From DASSUW01 sp963835525 (GTDB taxonomy: Bacteria; Actinomycetota; Thermoleophilia; Solirubrobacterales; Solirubrobacteraceae), in contig CAWIFM010000003.1 of NCBI GenBank assembly GCA_963835525.1, forward strand, positions 744,001 through 808,000: a DNA stretch of 64,000 nt. The letters are read 5' to 3'. A program made the position numbers and the translations under genes. The notes under the pieces were generated by a model, which had not been told where the DNA came from, did no database searches, and worked only from the letters and a program-made list of their open reading frames with translations. Below are positions 52,048-62,984 of this stretch, in pieces. How positions within the stretch are numbered: the first letter of the stretch is position 1; every line of letters starts with the position of its first letter.

Positions 52048-53335
52048 CGAGGTCCTCGTACAGCGCACGCGCCGAGCGCCGGCCGAGCTCGATGCTCTCG
52101 AGGCGGAACGACTCGTCGGGCGCGTGGAGGTTGTCCTGCGGCAGCCCGAAGCCGGAGACGACGGCGGGGATCCCGCGGTTCGCGAACGACGCGAGGATCG
52201 GCAGCGTGCCGCCCGAGCGGATCAGCGCCGGCTCGCGGCCGCAGGCCCGTCCCATCGCCGCGCGGGCGATCCGCAGCGGGGCGGCGGCGGGGTCGAAGCG
52301 CGAGGGCGAGGCGAGACCGGTCTTGAGCTCGAGCTCGGCGCCGGCGGGCAGCGCGCCGCGCAGCAGACTCTCGAGCGCGGCCGCGATCGTGGCCGGATCC
52401 TGGCCGGGCGCGAGGCGGACGGAGAGGTCGCAGCGCGCCTCCGGAGGCACGATCGTGCGCGTCTGGCCGCCTTCGATGCGATGCACGTCGAGCGAGGCGT
52501 CGGCCGTCGTCCGCTCGTAGAACTCGGCGACGGCGTCTTCGTCGGCGGGCACGGCGCCCGCCTCGGCGAGCACCTCGGCGCCGTCCGGCAGCGAAGCCCA
52601 GGCGGCGCGCTCCTCGTCGCTCGGCGGCTCGACGCCCTCGCGCAGCTGCGCCGGGATGGGCAGAACGGCGGCGAGCGTCGTGTGCAGCGCGTGCAGCGCG
52701 TTGAGCGCGGCGCCGCCGTACATGCCCGAGTGCGCGTTCCGCTCGCCGGTCCGCACGGTCAGGTGCGCGAAGACCATGCCGCGCGTGGCCACCGTGAGCG
52801 CGGGCGTGTCGGCGTCGAGCATCGCGCTGTCGAACACGATCGCGCACTCGGCCCCGCGCTCGTCGGCCTCCACCCACCGGTTGACGTCGTCGCCGCCCGT
52901 CTCCTCGGCGCCCTCGATCAGCACGCGCACGTTGAGCGGCAGCTCGCCGGCGTCGGCCATCGCGCACGCGACGTGCAGCAGCGGAAGGAAGTTGCCCTTG
53001 TCGTCGCAGGCGCCGCGGGCGTAGACCCGGCCGTCGCGGATGTCGGGCTCGAACGGCGGCGTCGTCCAGTCCGACTCGTCGCCCGGGTCCTGCACGTCGT
53101 AGTGGCCGTAGATGAGGATCGTGGGCGCGCTGTCGTGTGCCTTGAGCTCGCCCACCACCAACGGGGCGCCGCCCGGCGTGTCGACCAGGTCGCAGGTGCC
53201 GCCGGCCGCCAGCACGCGCCGCTGGGCCCACTCGGCGGCCGCCTGCAGCGCGTCGTCGTTGCGGGCGCCGGCCGAGATCGACGGGATGCGCAGCCAGTCG
53301 GCCGCCTCGTGGATCAGGTCGTCGAGTTCGCTCAC
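52022..53335 (-). CDS. M20-family dipeptidase/carboxypeptidase
   Basis: 437 residues with the two-zinc centre: YGHYDVQDPG (His/Asp), GACDDKGNF (bridging Asp), EGAEETGG (catalytic Glu pair) and a C-terminal His in QDNLHAPDE. The central dimerisation domain contains NAHSGMYGGAALNAL. Cleaves dipeptides or N-acyl amino acids in the cytosol. GTG 53335 overlaps the pccA stop (GTGA) and its stop is followed by an overlapping GNAT gene, giving a three-gene operon. Confidence 0.9.
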   Translation of the reverse strand: MSELDDLIHEAADWLRIPSISAGARNDDALQAAAEWAQRRVLAAGGTCDLVDTPGGAPLVVGELKAHDSAPTILIYGHYDVQDPGDESDWTTPPFEPDIRDGRVYARGACDDKGNFLPLLHVACAMADAGELPLNVRVLIEGAEETGGDDVNRWVEADERGAECAIVFDSAMLDADTPALTVATRGMVFAHLTVRTGERNAHSGMYGGAALNALHALHTTLAAVLPIPAQLREGVEPPSDEERAAWASLPDGAEVLAEAGAVPADEDAVAEFYERTTADASLDVHRIEGGQTRTIVPPEARCDLSVRLAPGQDPATIAAALESLLRGALPAGAELELKTGLASPSRFDPAAAPLRIARAAMGRACGREPALIRSGGTLPILASFANRGIPAVVSGFGLPQDNLHAPDESFRLESIELGRRSARALYEDLGAGLARGA

Positions 53336-55080
53336 TTGATCACGGCGAGGGTGTCGCCGCTCGCCACGGCGGCGCCCTCGGAGATCGGGAGCTCGGCCAC
53401 CTTGCCCGCCTTGTGGGCCGTGATCTCGTTCTCCATCTTCATCGCCTCGATGATGCAGATCAGCGCGCCCTCCTCGACCTCGGCGCCCTGCTCGACCAGC
53501 ACCTTGAAGACGTTGCCCTGGAGCGGCGAGGTCAGCGTGTCGCCGCTTGCTCCCCCGCCTCCGCTCTTGCGCTCGCGCCGCGGCGCGGGCCGGGCCGCGG
53601 CCGGCACGGCCCCGTTGGGCGCCGCCGCCTCGCCGCGCACCTTGACGTCGAAGCGCTTGCCGGAGACCTCGACGAGGTAGGTCCGCTCGACCGTCTCGGC
53701 CTCCTCGTCGGGCTTCTCGGGCTTCGGCTGGGCGAGCGTCTTCAGCCACGCCTTGTCCTCGATCAGGTCGCGGCACGTCTCGGCGTTGGCCCACTGCTCG
53801 GAGGCCATGATCGCCTTGTGGAAGGGGATCAGGGTGCGCACGCCCTCGATCTGGAACTCGTCGAGCGCGCGCAGCATCCGCCGGGTGGCCTTCTCGCGGT
53901 CGGCGTCCCAGACGATCAGCTTGGCCACCATCGGGTCGTAGAGCGGGGTGATCTCGGAGCCGGCCAGCACGCCGGAGTCCACGCGCACGCCCGGCCCGGC
54001 GGGCTCGAAGTAGGAGGTGACGGTGCCCGGCGCCGGAGCGAAGTTCTTGGCCGCGTCCTCGGCGTTGATGCGGCACTCGATCGCGTGGCCGTGCCAGCGG
54101 ACGTCGTCCTGGCCGAAGGCGAGCTCCTCGCCGGCGGCGATCAGGATCTGCTCGCGCACGATGTCGACGCCGGTGGTCTCCTCGGTCACGCAGTGCTCGA
54201 CCTGCACGCGCGTGTTCATCTCCAGGAAGAAGTACTCGCCGTCCTGGAGCAGCCCCTCGATCGTGCCGGCCGAGTGGTACTTCACGGCCCGGGCCGCCTC
54301 GACCGCGATCTCGCCGATCTTCGCGCGCAGCTCGTCGTCGACCAGCGGGGCCGGCGACTCCTCGATCAGCTTCTGGTGGCGGCGCTGGATCGAGCAGTCG
54401 CGCTCGCCGAGATGGACCACGTTGCCGTGCTGGTCGGCCAGCACCTGGACCTCGACGTGGCGCGGGTCGGGCAGGTAGCGCTCGAGGTAGACGGTGGCGT
54501 CGCTGAAGAACTTCTCGCCCTCGCGGGCGGCGCCCTCGAAGGCCTCCTGGAGCTTGTCGGGCTCGAGCGCGACGCGGAACCCCTTGCCGCCGCCGCCGCC
54601 CGCGGCCTTGACCGCGATCGGGTAGCCGATCTCCTCGGCGATCTTTGCGGCGGCCTCGACGTCCTCGACCGGCTCGGTCGTGCCGGGCACGATCGGGACG
54701 CCCGCTGCCTTCATGAGCTCGCGCGCCTTCGTCTTCGAGCCCATCGCCTCGATCGCGCTCGCGGGCGGCCCGATGAACGTGATGCCGGCGTCTTCGAGCC
54801 GCTTGGCGAAGGCGGCGTTCTCGGCCAGGAAGCCATAGCCGGGGTGGACGGCCTCGGCGCCGGACGCCTCGATGACCTCCATCAGCTTGTCCACGTTCAG
54901 GTAGGACTCGGCGGCGGGCCCGGGGCCGAGCAGGTACGCCTCGCCGGCCCGCTTGACGTGCATGGCCTCGCGGTCGGCCTCGCTGTACACCGCTACCGAG
55001 GTGATTCCGAGCTCGTCGAGGGCGCGGATCACGCGGACGGCGATCTCTCCGCGATTGGCGACGAGGACTTTCGAGAACAT
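53332..55080 (-). CDS. Acyl-CoA carboxylase alpha subunit (biotin carboxylase + BCCP)
   Basis: 582 residues, AccA3/PccA type. Biotin carboxylase (1-450): MFSKVLVANRGEIAVRVIRALDELG by parts, GGGGGKGFRVA ATP loop, HVEVQVLADQHGNVVHLGERDCSIQRRHQKLIEESP blocks, EMNTRVQVEH. A linker precedes the biotinyl domain (about 510-582) with biotin Lys in IEAMKMENEI. Carboxylates biotin for the PccB beta subunit at 61407. ATG 55080 lies 10 bp from the divergent phosphatase gene; TAGCAT (bottom strand 55096-55091) would be its -10, overlapping that gene's start. Confidence 0.93.
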   Translation of the reverse strand: MFSKVLVANRGEIAVRVIRALDELGITSVAVYSEADREAMHVKRAGEAYLLGPGPAAESYLNVDKLMEVIEASGAEAVHPGYGFLAENAAFAKRLEDAGITFIGPPASAIEAMGSKTKARELMKAAGVPIVPGTTEPVEDVEAAAKIAEEIGYPIAVKAAGGGGGKGFRVALEPDKLQEAFEGAAREGEKFFSDATVYLERYLPDPRHVEVQVLADQHGNVVHLGERDCSIQRRHQKLIEESPAPLVDDELRAKIGEIAVEAARAVKYHSAGTIEGLLQDGEYFFLEMNTRVQVEHCVTEETTGVDIVREQILIAAGEELAFGQDDVRWHGHAIECRINAEDAAKNFAPAPGTVTSYFEPAGPGVRVDSGVLAGSEITPLYDPMVAKLIVWDADREKATRRMLRALDEFQIEGVRTLIPFHKAIMASEQWANAETCRDLIEDKAWLKTLAQPKPEKPDEEAETVERTYLVEVSGKRFDVKVRGEAAAPNGAVPAAARPAPRRERKSGGGGASGDTLTSPLQGNVFKVLVEQGAEVEEGALICIIEAMKMENEITAHKAGKVAELPISEGAAVASGDTLAVIK

Positions 55081-55090
55081 GGGGGCGGTG

Positions 55091-55690
55091 ATGCTATCTC
55101 GCGACCGGCTCATCCTCGTCAGACACGGCGAGTCCACCTGGAACGCCGAGGAGCTGCTCCAGGGGCAGCTCGATCCACCGCTGTCCGAACGCGGCCGCGG
55201 GCAGTCGCAGGCGCTCGCGGGCATCCTCGACGGGCTCCCGGACGAGCGCGTGCTCTGCAGCGATCTCGGCCGCGCGCGGCAGACGGCCGAGCTGCTCGGC
55301 CTCAGGCCCGCGCGGTTCGACGCCCGCTGGCGCGAGATCGACGTCGGCGAGTGGGGCGGCCGGCCCGCTTCTGAGATCGACGCCCAGGGAGGTGAGCTCA
55401 CGAACTGGCGCGGCGGGCCGCGGACGGCGCCCGGCGGCGAGACGTGGGCGGACTTCTCGGCGCGCGTGGGCGGGGCGGTGGACGAGCTGATCGAGGCCGG
55501 CGGCCCGTGGCTCGTGGTCTGCCACGGCGGCTGCATCCGGGCCGCGGTGGCGCACGTGACGGGCGCCGATGCGCTGGCGCTCGGCTCGCCGCCGAACGCC
55601 AGCGCGACCGTGTTCGAGCTCGGCCCGCGGCCGCGGCTGCTCGTGTACGGCTCGCTGCCCGACGGCGGCCTGCCGACGGGGCTCTACTGA
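55091..55690 (+). CDS. Histidine phosphatase (phosphoglycerate mutase-like)
   Basis: 199 residues. Phospho-His motif LILVRHGESTWN (RHG at about 10-12), second arginine in LCSDLGRARQTAEL, Glu in WREIDVGEWGG, and second His in VVCHGGCIRAA. Typical of broad small-substrate phosphatases such as CobC or GpmB. ATG 55091 is used; GTG 55088 is an alternative. Its stop overlaps the next gene by one base (TGATG). Confidence 0.87.
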   Translation: MLSRDRLILVRHGESTWNAEELLQGQLDPPLSERGRGQSQALAGILDGLPDERVLCSDLGRARQTAELLGLRPARFDARWREIDVGEWGGRPASEIDAQGGELTNWRGGPRTAPGGETWADFSARVGGAVDELIEAGGPWLVVCHGGCIRAAVAHVTGADALALGSPPNASATVFELGPRPRLLVYGSLPDGGLPTGLY

Positions 55691-56430
55691 TGCCGGCCGA
55701 CGCCCGCGTGCGCACCGCCCACGCCGACGCGTGGGCGGCCGAGGGCGTCCTGCGCGAGCTGCTGGGCGGCGGCGCGCTGACGCTCACCGGCATCCGCTGC
55801 ATGGCCTCCGGCCTGCCGCAGCCCGACCGCAACGGCGCCGACGTCACGGCCGCCGATCCCGATCTCGAGGGCGCGCGGGCGTTCTACGCCGAGCGCGGCC
55901 TGCCGCTCGGGGTGCGCGTGCCGGAGGGGATGCGGTGGTCCGCGGGCCACCATGTCGTGGACCTGCGCCTCATGGGCCTGCAGCCGGCGGCGTTCGTTCC
56001 GGCGCCCGCGGTGGAGGGCCTGACCGTGCGCGAGGCCGGCCCGGCTGACCTCGAAGCGGTCGTCGCCATCGACGCGGAGGCCTTCGGCGGCGAGCCGGAG
56101 GGCGCGCGCCCGTGGATCGCGCCGCGCATCGGCGCCCCGGGCTTCACCGTCGCACTCGCCGAGCTCGGCGGCGAGCCGGCCGCCACCGCCTATGCGACCG
56201 TCACCGAAGGCGCCGCCGGGCCGGCTGTGCTGCTCGCAGGCGTGGGGGTGGCCGCGGCGCTGCGCCGCCGCGGCATCGGCGCCGCCATCAGCTCGTGGCT
56301 GCTGGCGGGCGGCTTCGCGGCCGGCGCGCGGCTCGGGCACCTGCACGCGGACACCGACGGCGCAGCGCGCGTCTACGCCCGCCTGGGGTTCGGCGAAGCT
56401 GGCGCGCTCGCAGTCTTCGAGGACGTCTGA
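55690..56430 (+). CDS. GNAT-family acetyltransferase with N-terminal extension
   Basis: 246 residues. The C-terminal GNAT domain (about 115-240) has LTVREAGPADLEAVVAIDAEAFGG, GVGVAAALRRRGIGAAISSWLL (acetyl-CoA loop RRRGIG) and ARVYARLGFGEAG. The first ~110 residues resemble a degenerate second GNAT fold (VLRELLGGGALTLTG...EGARAFYAERGLPLGV). Starts inside the stop of the phosphatase gene and is probably co-transcribed. Substrate unknown. Confidence 0.8.
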   Translation: MPADARVRTAHADAWAAEGVLRELLGGGALTLTGIRCMASGLPQPDRNGADVTAADPDLEGARAFYAERGLPLGVRVPEGMRWSAGHHVVDLRLMGLQPAAFVPAPAVEGLTVREAGPADLEAVVAIDAEAFGGEPEGARPWIAPRIGAPGFTVALAELGGEPAATAYATVTEGAAGPAVLLAGVGVAAALRRRGIGAAISSWLLAGGFAAGARLGHLHADTDGAARVYARLGFGEAGALAVFEDV

Positions 56431-56449
56431 GTCTGCGCAAGTTCCTTTA

Positions 56450-57106
56450 GTCAACAGCGTTGGAGCGATTGTGCTTCCAAGCGGCGCGATCGGTGTCAGG
56501 CTCTCTCCCGGCGGGGAGACGATGTACGTCACCGACGCGACCGGGCTCGGCATCTACGACGTCACCGACCCCGACTCGCCGCAGATCCGCTCGCACGTGC
56601 CGCTGCCGCGGCGGCGAGCCGCGGGGGCGATGCACCTGGTCGACGTGAGCGATCCCGCCGCGCCGGTGATCGTCGACTCGCGGCCGGCGCCGGGCGATCT
56701 GACGATCTACGACGTGCGCGACCTCTCGCGTCCCGCCCCCGATCCGCTGCCGTGCGCGGAGGAGCTGGCGTGGGTGGCCGACGGCGACGGCACGTTCGGC
56801 TTCGACATCACCGATCAGGCGCGGCCGCGCCTCGTGCTGGGAGGCCCGGGCGACCCGCGCTCCGGCCACTGGCTGCTGCTCGGCGCCCTCACGGCGCCGG
56901 CGCGCGGTCGCGGGTGGCCGCACCGCGGCGCGCCGGTCGGCTTCTACGTGAGCACCGAACACCTCTGGGGCGCATTCCTCGCCCCTTCAGACTGCCCGCC
57001 CCTGGGGTCGCGTGGCAGAGATGCTGAGCGGATGACGCTCAGTCCGATAGGAGAGTCGGGCCGGCCCGCATCATGGGGCCGCGGGCCGGTCCCCTCTCCG
57101 CTCTAG
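56450..57106 (+). pseudogene. Decayed LVIVD-repeat protein gene
   Basis: An open frame continues from the GNAT stop through LVIVD-like blades: LSPGGETMYVTDATGLGIYDVTDPDSP, HLVDVSDPAAPVIVDS, DLTIYDVRDLSRP and FGFDITDQARPRL. There is no signal peptide or credible start (first ATG 56522 is inside a blade), the blades are collapsed against each other, and after about 56880 the sequence is unlike the family. It looks like the leftovers of a gene related to 21228-22748. The TAG end is shared with the cysN stop within CTAG 57103-57106. Confidence 0.5.
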
Positions 57107-58278
57107 GCGACCATTCCGGCGCCGACCGTGTCGTTCGTCGCCGGATCGACCACGATGAAGGCTCCCGTGGCGCGGACCTGGTCGTAGGGATCGGGGACCA
57201 GCGGCGCGCCCAGCCGTAGGCGGACGCGGCCGATCTCGTTGAGGGCGAGCTCGTCGGCGGGCTCGTCGGCGAGCGTGGTGACGTCGAGCCGGTGCACGAT
57301 GGCGTCGAGCTTGGCGGGGACCGAGCGGGTGGTGTGCTTGATCAGGTAGCGCGCGCCCGGGCGAGCCGGCTCGTCGCCGAGCCAGCAGAGGGTGGCCTCC
57401 AGCTCGCGCACCGGCTGGGGCGCCTCGGCAGGGCGAGCGAGCAGGTCGCCGCGGCCGACGTCGAGCTCGTCGGTGAGCGACACCGCGATCGACCGCGGTG
57501 CGACGGCGCGGTCGCCGCCGCCCTCGAACGCGCGGACGCGGGTGCGGGTGCCGGCGGGCAGCACGATCAGCTCGTCGCCGATCTCCAGCGTCCCGGATGC
57601 GAGCCGGCCGGCGTACCAGCGCGTCCCGTCGGCGCGGATCACGTACTGCACCGGCAGCCGGGCAGGGCCGTCGGCGTGCCCGTTGCCGGCCGGCACCGAC
57701 TCCAGGTGCTCGAGCAGGGATCGGCCGCTGTACCAGGTCATCGCCGCCGAGCGGTCGACCACGTTGTCGCCGTGCAGCGCGCTCACCGGGATGAAGCCGA
57801 CGCCGTGGAGGCCGAGGCGCGAGGACCAGTCGAGCACCTCGCGGGCGACGGTGTCGAAGCGCTCCTCGGCGTAGCCGACGAGATCCATCTTGTTGACCAG
57901 CACGGTCACGCTCGGAACCCCGAGCAGGGAGGCGATCGCCAGGTGGCGGCGCGACTGCTCGGTCATGCCGCGGCGGGCGTCGACCAGCACGAGCGCCAGG
58001 TCGGCGGTCGAGGCGCCGGTGGCCATGTTGCGCGTGTACTGCGCGTGGCCGGGGCAGTCGTGCAGCACGAAGCGCCGGCTCGGGGTCGCGAAGTGGCGGT
58101 AGGCGACGTCGATCGTGATCCCCTGCTCGCGCTCGGCGCGCAGGCCGTCGGTCAGCCGCGCGAGGTCGGCGGCGGTGCCGAGCTCGTCGGCCATCAGGGA
58201 CTTGGAGTCGTGCAGGAGGCGGCCGATCAGCGTCGACTTGCCGTCGTCGACCGACCCCGCCGTGGCCACGCGCAGCAC
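57103..58278 (-). CDS. cysN: Sulfate adenylyltransferase, GTPase subunit 1
   Basis: EF-Tu-like GTPase that drives APS formation by CysD. 391 residues: G1 AGSVDDGKSTL, G2 GITIDVAY, G3 HDCPGHAQY, G4 NKMDLV, followed by two beta-barrel domains. There is no C-terminal CysC (APS kinase) domain, unlike mycobacterial CysNC. GTG 58278 overlaps the cysD stop (TAGTG). Shares a CTAG with the pseudogene at its 3' end. Confidence 0.93.
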   Translation of the reverse strand: MLRVATAGSVDDGKSTLIGRLLHDSKSLMADELGTAADLARLTDGLRAEREQGITIDVAYRHFATPSRRFVLHDCPGHAQYTRNMATGASTADLALVLVDARRGMTEQSRRHLAIASLLGVPSVTVLVNKMDLVGYAEERFDTVAREVLDWSSRLGLHGVGFIPVSALHGDNVVDRSAAMTWYSGRSLLEHLESVPAGNGHADGPARLPVQYVIRADGTRWYAGRLASGTLEIGDELIVLPAGTRTRVRAFEGGGDRAVAPRSIAVSLTDELDVGRGDLLARPAEAPQPVRELEATLCWLGDEPARPGARYLIKHTTRSVPAKLDAIVHRLDVTTLADEPADELALNEIGRVRLRLGAPLVPDPYDQVRATGAFIVVDPATNDTVGAGMVA

Positions 58279-59144
58279 TAGAAGTACCCCACCCGCTTGC
58301 GGTCCTCCATGGCGGCCTCGCCCACGCGGTCGTCGGCGCGCGTCTCGCCGCGCTCGGTGATCCGGGTGGCGGCGATCTCGGCGATCACGTCGTCGAGCTT
58401 GCTCGCATGCGAGCGCACGGCGCCCGTGCACGTCATGTCGCCGACCGTGCGGTAGCGGACGGAGGCCGTGAACGGCGTGTCGCCGTTCATGTGCAGGAAC
58501 TCGGAGACCGCGTAGAGCATCCCGTCGCGCTCGAACACGTCGCGCTCGTGCGCGAAGTAGATCGGCGGCAGCTCGAGCCGCTCGGCGCGGATGTACTCCC
58601 ACACGTCCAGCTCGGTCCAGTTGGACAGCGGGAAGACGCGGACGTGCTCCCCGCGCCGCACGCGGCCGTTGTAGAGATCCCACAGCTCCGGCCGCTGGCG
58701 GCGCGGGTCCCACTGCCCGAAGTCGTCGCGGAAGGAGAGCACGCGCTCCTTGGCGCGGGCGCGCTCCTCGTCCCTGCGGGCGCCGCCGAAGGCCGCGTCG
58801 AAGCCGTGCTCCTCGATCGCGTCGAGCAGCGTGGTGGTCTGCAGCTGGTTGCGCGAGGGCGCGTCCTGCACGCGGCCGTTGTCGATCGACTCCTGCACCG
58901 AGGCGACGAGGATGTCCGGCACGTGCCGGTCGCGGAACGCGATGACCTCCGGGAAGTTGTGCCCGGTGTCGACGTGCATGACCGGGAACGGCACCTCGCC
59001 CGGCCGGAACGCCTTGCGCGCGAGGTGCAGCAGCACGATCGAGTCCTTGCCGCCGCTGAACAGCAGCACGGGCTTCTCGAGCTCCGCCGCCACCTCGCGG
59101 ATGACGTGGATCGCCTCGGCTTCGAGCTGGTCGAGGTGGTGCAT
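58278..59144 (-). CDS. cysD: Sulfate adenylyltransferase subunit 2
   Basis: Adenylates sulfate to APS with CysN. 288 residues of the PP-loop ATPase fold: LLFSGGKDSIVLLHLARKAF (SGGKDS at about 31-36), HVDTGHNFPEV, GGARRDEERARAKERVLSFR and DVWEYIRAERLELPPIYFAH, then the C-terminal RRTVGDMTCTGAVRS-like block. ATG 59144 overlaps the cysI stop by one base (TGATG). Confidence 0.94.
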   Translation of the reverse strand: MHHLDQLEAEAIHVIREVAAELEKPVLLFSGGKDSIVLLHLARKAFRPGEVPFPVMHVDTGHNFPEVIAFRDRHVPDILVASVQESIDNGRVQDAPSRNQLQTTTLLDAIEEHGFDAAFGGARRDEERARAKERVLSFRDDFGQWDPRRQRPELWDLYNGRVRRGEHVRVFPLSNWTELDVWEYIRAERLELPPIYFAHERDVFERDGMLYAVSEFLHMNGDTPFTASVRYRTVGDMTCTGAVRSHASKLDDVIAEIAATRITERGETRADDRVGEAAMEDRKRVGYF

Positions 59145-60935
59145 CAGACCGCGCACTCGCCTTCGCCTCGCTCGACCTGGAACGGGATCTTCTTCGTCCA
59201 GTCGATGAACTCGTTCATCGTGTCCAGGCCGAACTCGACGGGCATGGCGAGATCGCGGGCCGCGTCCTCGAACTCCTTGGTGCCGACGCGCTCGGCGTAG
59301 GCGTTGAACGCCTCGCCGTCCTCGCGCTCGGCCTCGTACTTGCGGATCCAGCGCTCGACTGCCTCGGGCACGCGCTTGGCCGGCAGGCGCACCTTCAGGC
59401 GCGCGCCGTAGACGATCTCGCCGCCCTCGTAGTTGCCGCCGATGTGGGCGACGTAGGCCGGGATCGTGTGCTCGCCGACCTTGATCGAGGCGCCGTAGAA
59501 CCCGATGTTGCCGATGTGGTGCTGGCTGCAGCCGTTGGGGCAGCCGGACATCTTGATGTGGATGCCACGGGTCAGCGGATCGGTGATGTTCATCGCCTCG
59601 ATCCGCTCCGTGATGGCGCGGTTGAGCCCCATCGAGCTCGTGATGCCGAGCTTGCAGCTGTCGGTGCCGGGGCAGGAGACGACGTCGTTGATCTGGTCGG
59701 CCCCGGCGGTGCCGAGCCCGAGCTCGGTCAGGCGGAGCCAGACGTCGTAGAGCGCCTCGTCGCGCACCCAGCGCAGGACGAGGTTCTGGTGCACGGTGGT
59801 GCGGGCGTAGCCGCCGCTGTACTCGCGCATGATCGCGGCCAGGCCGCGGAACTGCTCGGGCGTGAGGTCGCCGCGGACGACCTCGCACCTGGACGGCGCT
59901 GAAGCCCTCCTGGCGCTGCGGCTCGACGTTCGCCCTGCGGAAGCGCAGGAACTCGGTGCCGTCGCCGTTGGGCGAGCCGTAGGAGTGCGGCTTCTCGGGC
60001 GCGTTGGCCTCCTCGTCGTGCAGGAAGAGGCGCGGCTGGGGGTCGAAGTCGCGCTCGTTGACCCAGTCGCCCTCGAGCTCCTCCTCGACCATGGCGCGCA
60101 CCTCTTCGATGCCGACCTTGTCGACCAGCACCTTGAGCCGGGCGCGGGCGCGGTTGACGCGCAGCCAGTCCTGGCGGTCGAAGATGCGCAGGACGGCCTC
60201 GGTGTACTTGAGGTACTCGCCGTCGTCGGCGCTCACGAAGTCGATCAGCGTCGGCGCGACGCGCGGCATGATCGAGGTGCCGCCGCCGATCCGCATCTCG
60301 AAGCCCTTGACGCCGTCACGCTCGCGCGCGATGAAGGCGACGTCGTGGATGCCGGTGAGGGCGCGATCGGTGTCGGAGCCGGTGAACGCGGTCTTGACCT
60401 TGCGCGGCATCAGCTGCGTGGTGGGGTGGCGCACGAAGTAGCGCACGTACGCGCCCACGTAGGGCGTGGGGTCGAAGAGCTCGTCGTGGCAGACGCCGGC
60501 CCACGGGTCGGCCGTCACGTTGCGCACGGTGTTGCCGCAGCCCTCGCGGCTGGAGAGCCCGGCGTCGGAGATCTCGCGGATCAGCGCGGCCGCGTCTCTG
60601 AGCGGGATGTGGTGAATCTGGATGTTCTGGCGCGTGGTGATGTGGCCCTTGTTGAGGGGCGCGTACTTCTCCACCACGCTCGCGAACGTCTCCATCTGCT
60701 CCGGCGTGACGCCGCCCCACGGCAGCTTCACGCGGATCATCTGCACGTCGGCCTGGCGCTGGCCGTAGACGCCCTGCTTCAGGCGGAAGCCGATGAACTC
60801 GTTCTCCGCCGTCTGGCCGTCGAGGTACTTCTCGGCCTCGTTGTCGAAGTCGTCGAACTCGCGCTGGAGGATGGGGATGACGTGACCCGGGACGTCCTCG
60901 CGGACCTCCGGGTTCTCGAGGGAGCCCTGGCGCAT
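59144..60935 (-). CDS. cysI: Assimilatory sulfite reductase (ferredoxin), one frameshift
   Basis: Reduces sulfite to sulfide using sirohaem and a 4Fe-4S cluster. From ATG 60935 (GTG 60938 just before) the frame reads to EGFSAVQV; an extra base at about 59885 shifts it, after which EVVRGDLTPEQFRGLAAIMREY resumes. Cluster ligands are intact: SCPGTDSCKLG (C-x5-C) and SGCPNGCSQH (C-x3-C). N-terminal half has ITTRQNIQIHHI and REGCGNTVRNV. About 597 residues if joined. All key residues are present, so the shift is probably a sequence error. Confidence 0.9.
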
Positions 60936-60941
60936 CACGTC

Positions 60942-60959
60942 AAAGTACCAAATCCGGAT
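60942..60959 (-). promoter_or_regulatory. cysI -10 element and adjacent dyad
   Basis: On the bottom strand TACTTT (60947-60942) precedes ATG 60935 by six bases, implying a leaderless message. Just upstream lies AATCCGGATT (60950-60959), a perfect palindrome inside an AT-rich patch unusual for this genome, with a related ATTCGGAT at 60964-60971. A sulfur-responsive regulator could bind here; unproven. Confidence 0.4.
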
Positions 60960-60982
60960 TCAGATTCGGATATTTGAACGTG

Positions 60983-61165
60983 TTACGGCTGGCGGTCGAC
61001 CGCTTCGCGCCGCGCCGCCTGGACCCAGGGGCTCGGGCGGGCGTGTGGCGCGGGTGGGGGCGCCGTGTCGCGCAGGAACTGCTCGACGGCCGCCATCACG
61101 GCGGCGGCCTCCTCGGGCGTGGCGCTGGAGCCTCTGAGTTCGAGGCGGGGCCGGCGGTTGACCAC
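60983..61165 (-). CDS. accE: Acyl-CoA carboxylase epsilon subunit
   Basis: Small actinobacterial subunit (60 aa) that stabilises the alpha-beta carboxylase. Pattern LELRGSSATPEEAAAVMAAVEQFL followed by a Pro/Ala linker and SPWVQAARREAV, matching the family's TPEE helix and SxWxxxxR end. GTG 61165 is the start. Divergent from pccB at 61407 rather than downstream of it, and followed by cysI after 45 bp. Because it is very short it would be easy to miss. Confidence 0.75.
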   Translation of the reverse strand: MVNRRPRLELRGSSATPEEAAAVMAAVEQFLRDTAPPPAPHARPSPWVQAARREAVDRQP

Positions 61166-61231
61166 GGGTTGGGACGATAGCGCCGGCGAACGTGGACGCC
61201 GGCGACGCCGGCGGGGCCTTTCGCGGCGGCG

Positions 61232-61272
61232 TGGGGTTGTCAGGTGTCGCTATGCGTGCATAAACAACCCCA
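61232..61272 (+). promoter_or_regulatory. Nested hairpin upstream of pccB
   Basis: TGGGGTTGT (61232-61240) pairs with ACAACCCCA (61264-61272), and inside it TATGC-GT-GCATA (61251-61262) forms a second small hairpin. The rest of the gap 61166-61406 has only TAGGAT (61395-61400), a -10 six bases before the pccB ATG. The structure ends about 120 bases upstream of that promoter and could be a terminator or regulator-binding site. No open frame of interest is seen. Confidence 0.4.
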
Positions 61273-61406
61273 ACGTGCGTGCACAGCTATTCCGGAGCCC
61301 GATTCGCAGCTATGCGTTGCGCTACGCGGAATTGCGGCGGCCCATCCCAGCCAACCCCGCCTCCCTACCTGCAAGAAGTTCGTCCTTCGCCAACTAGGAT
61401 CGCGCC

Positions 61407-62975
<1,569 letters not shown>

Positions 62976-62984
62976 GGAAGGGAC

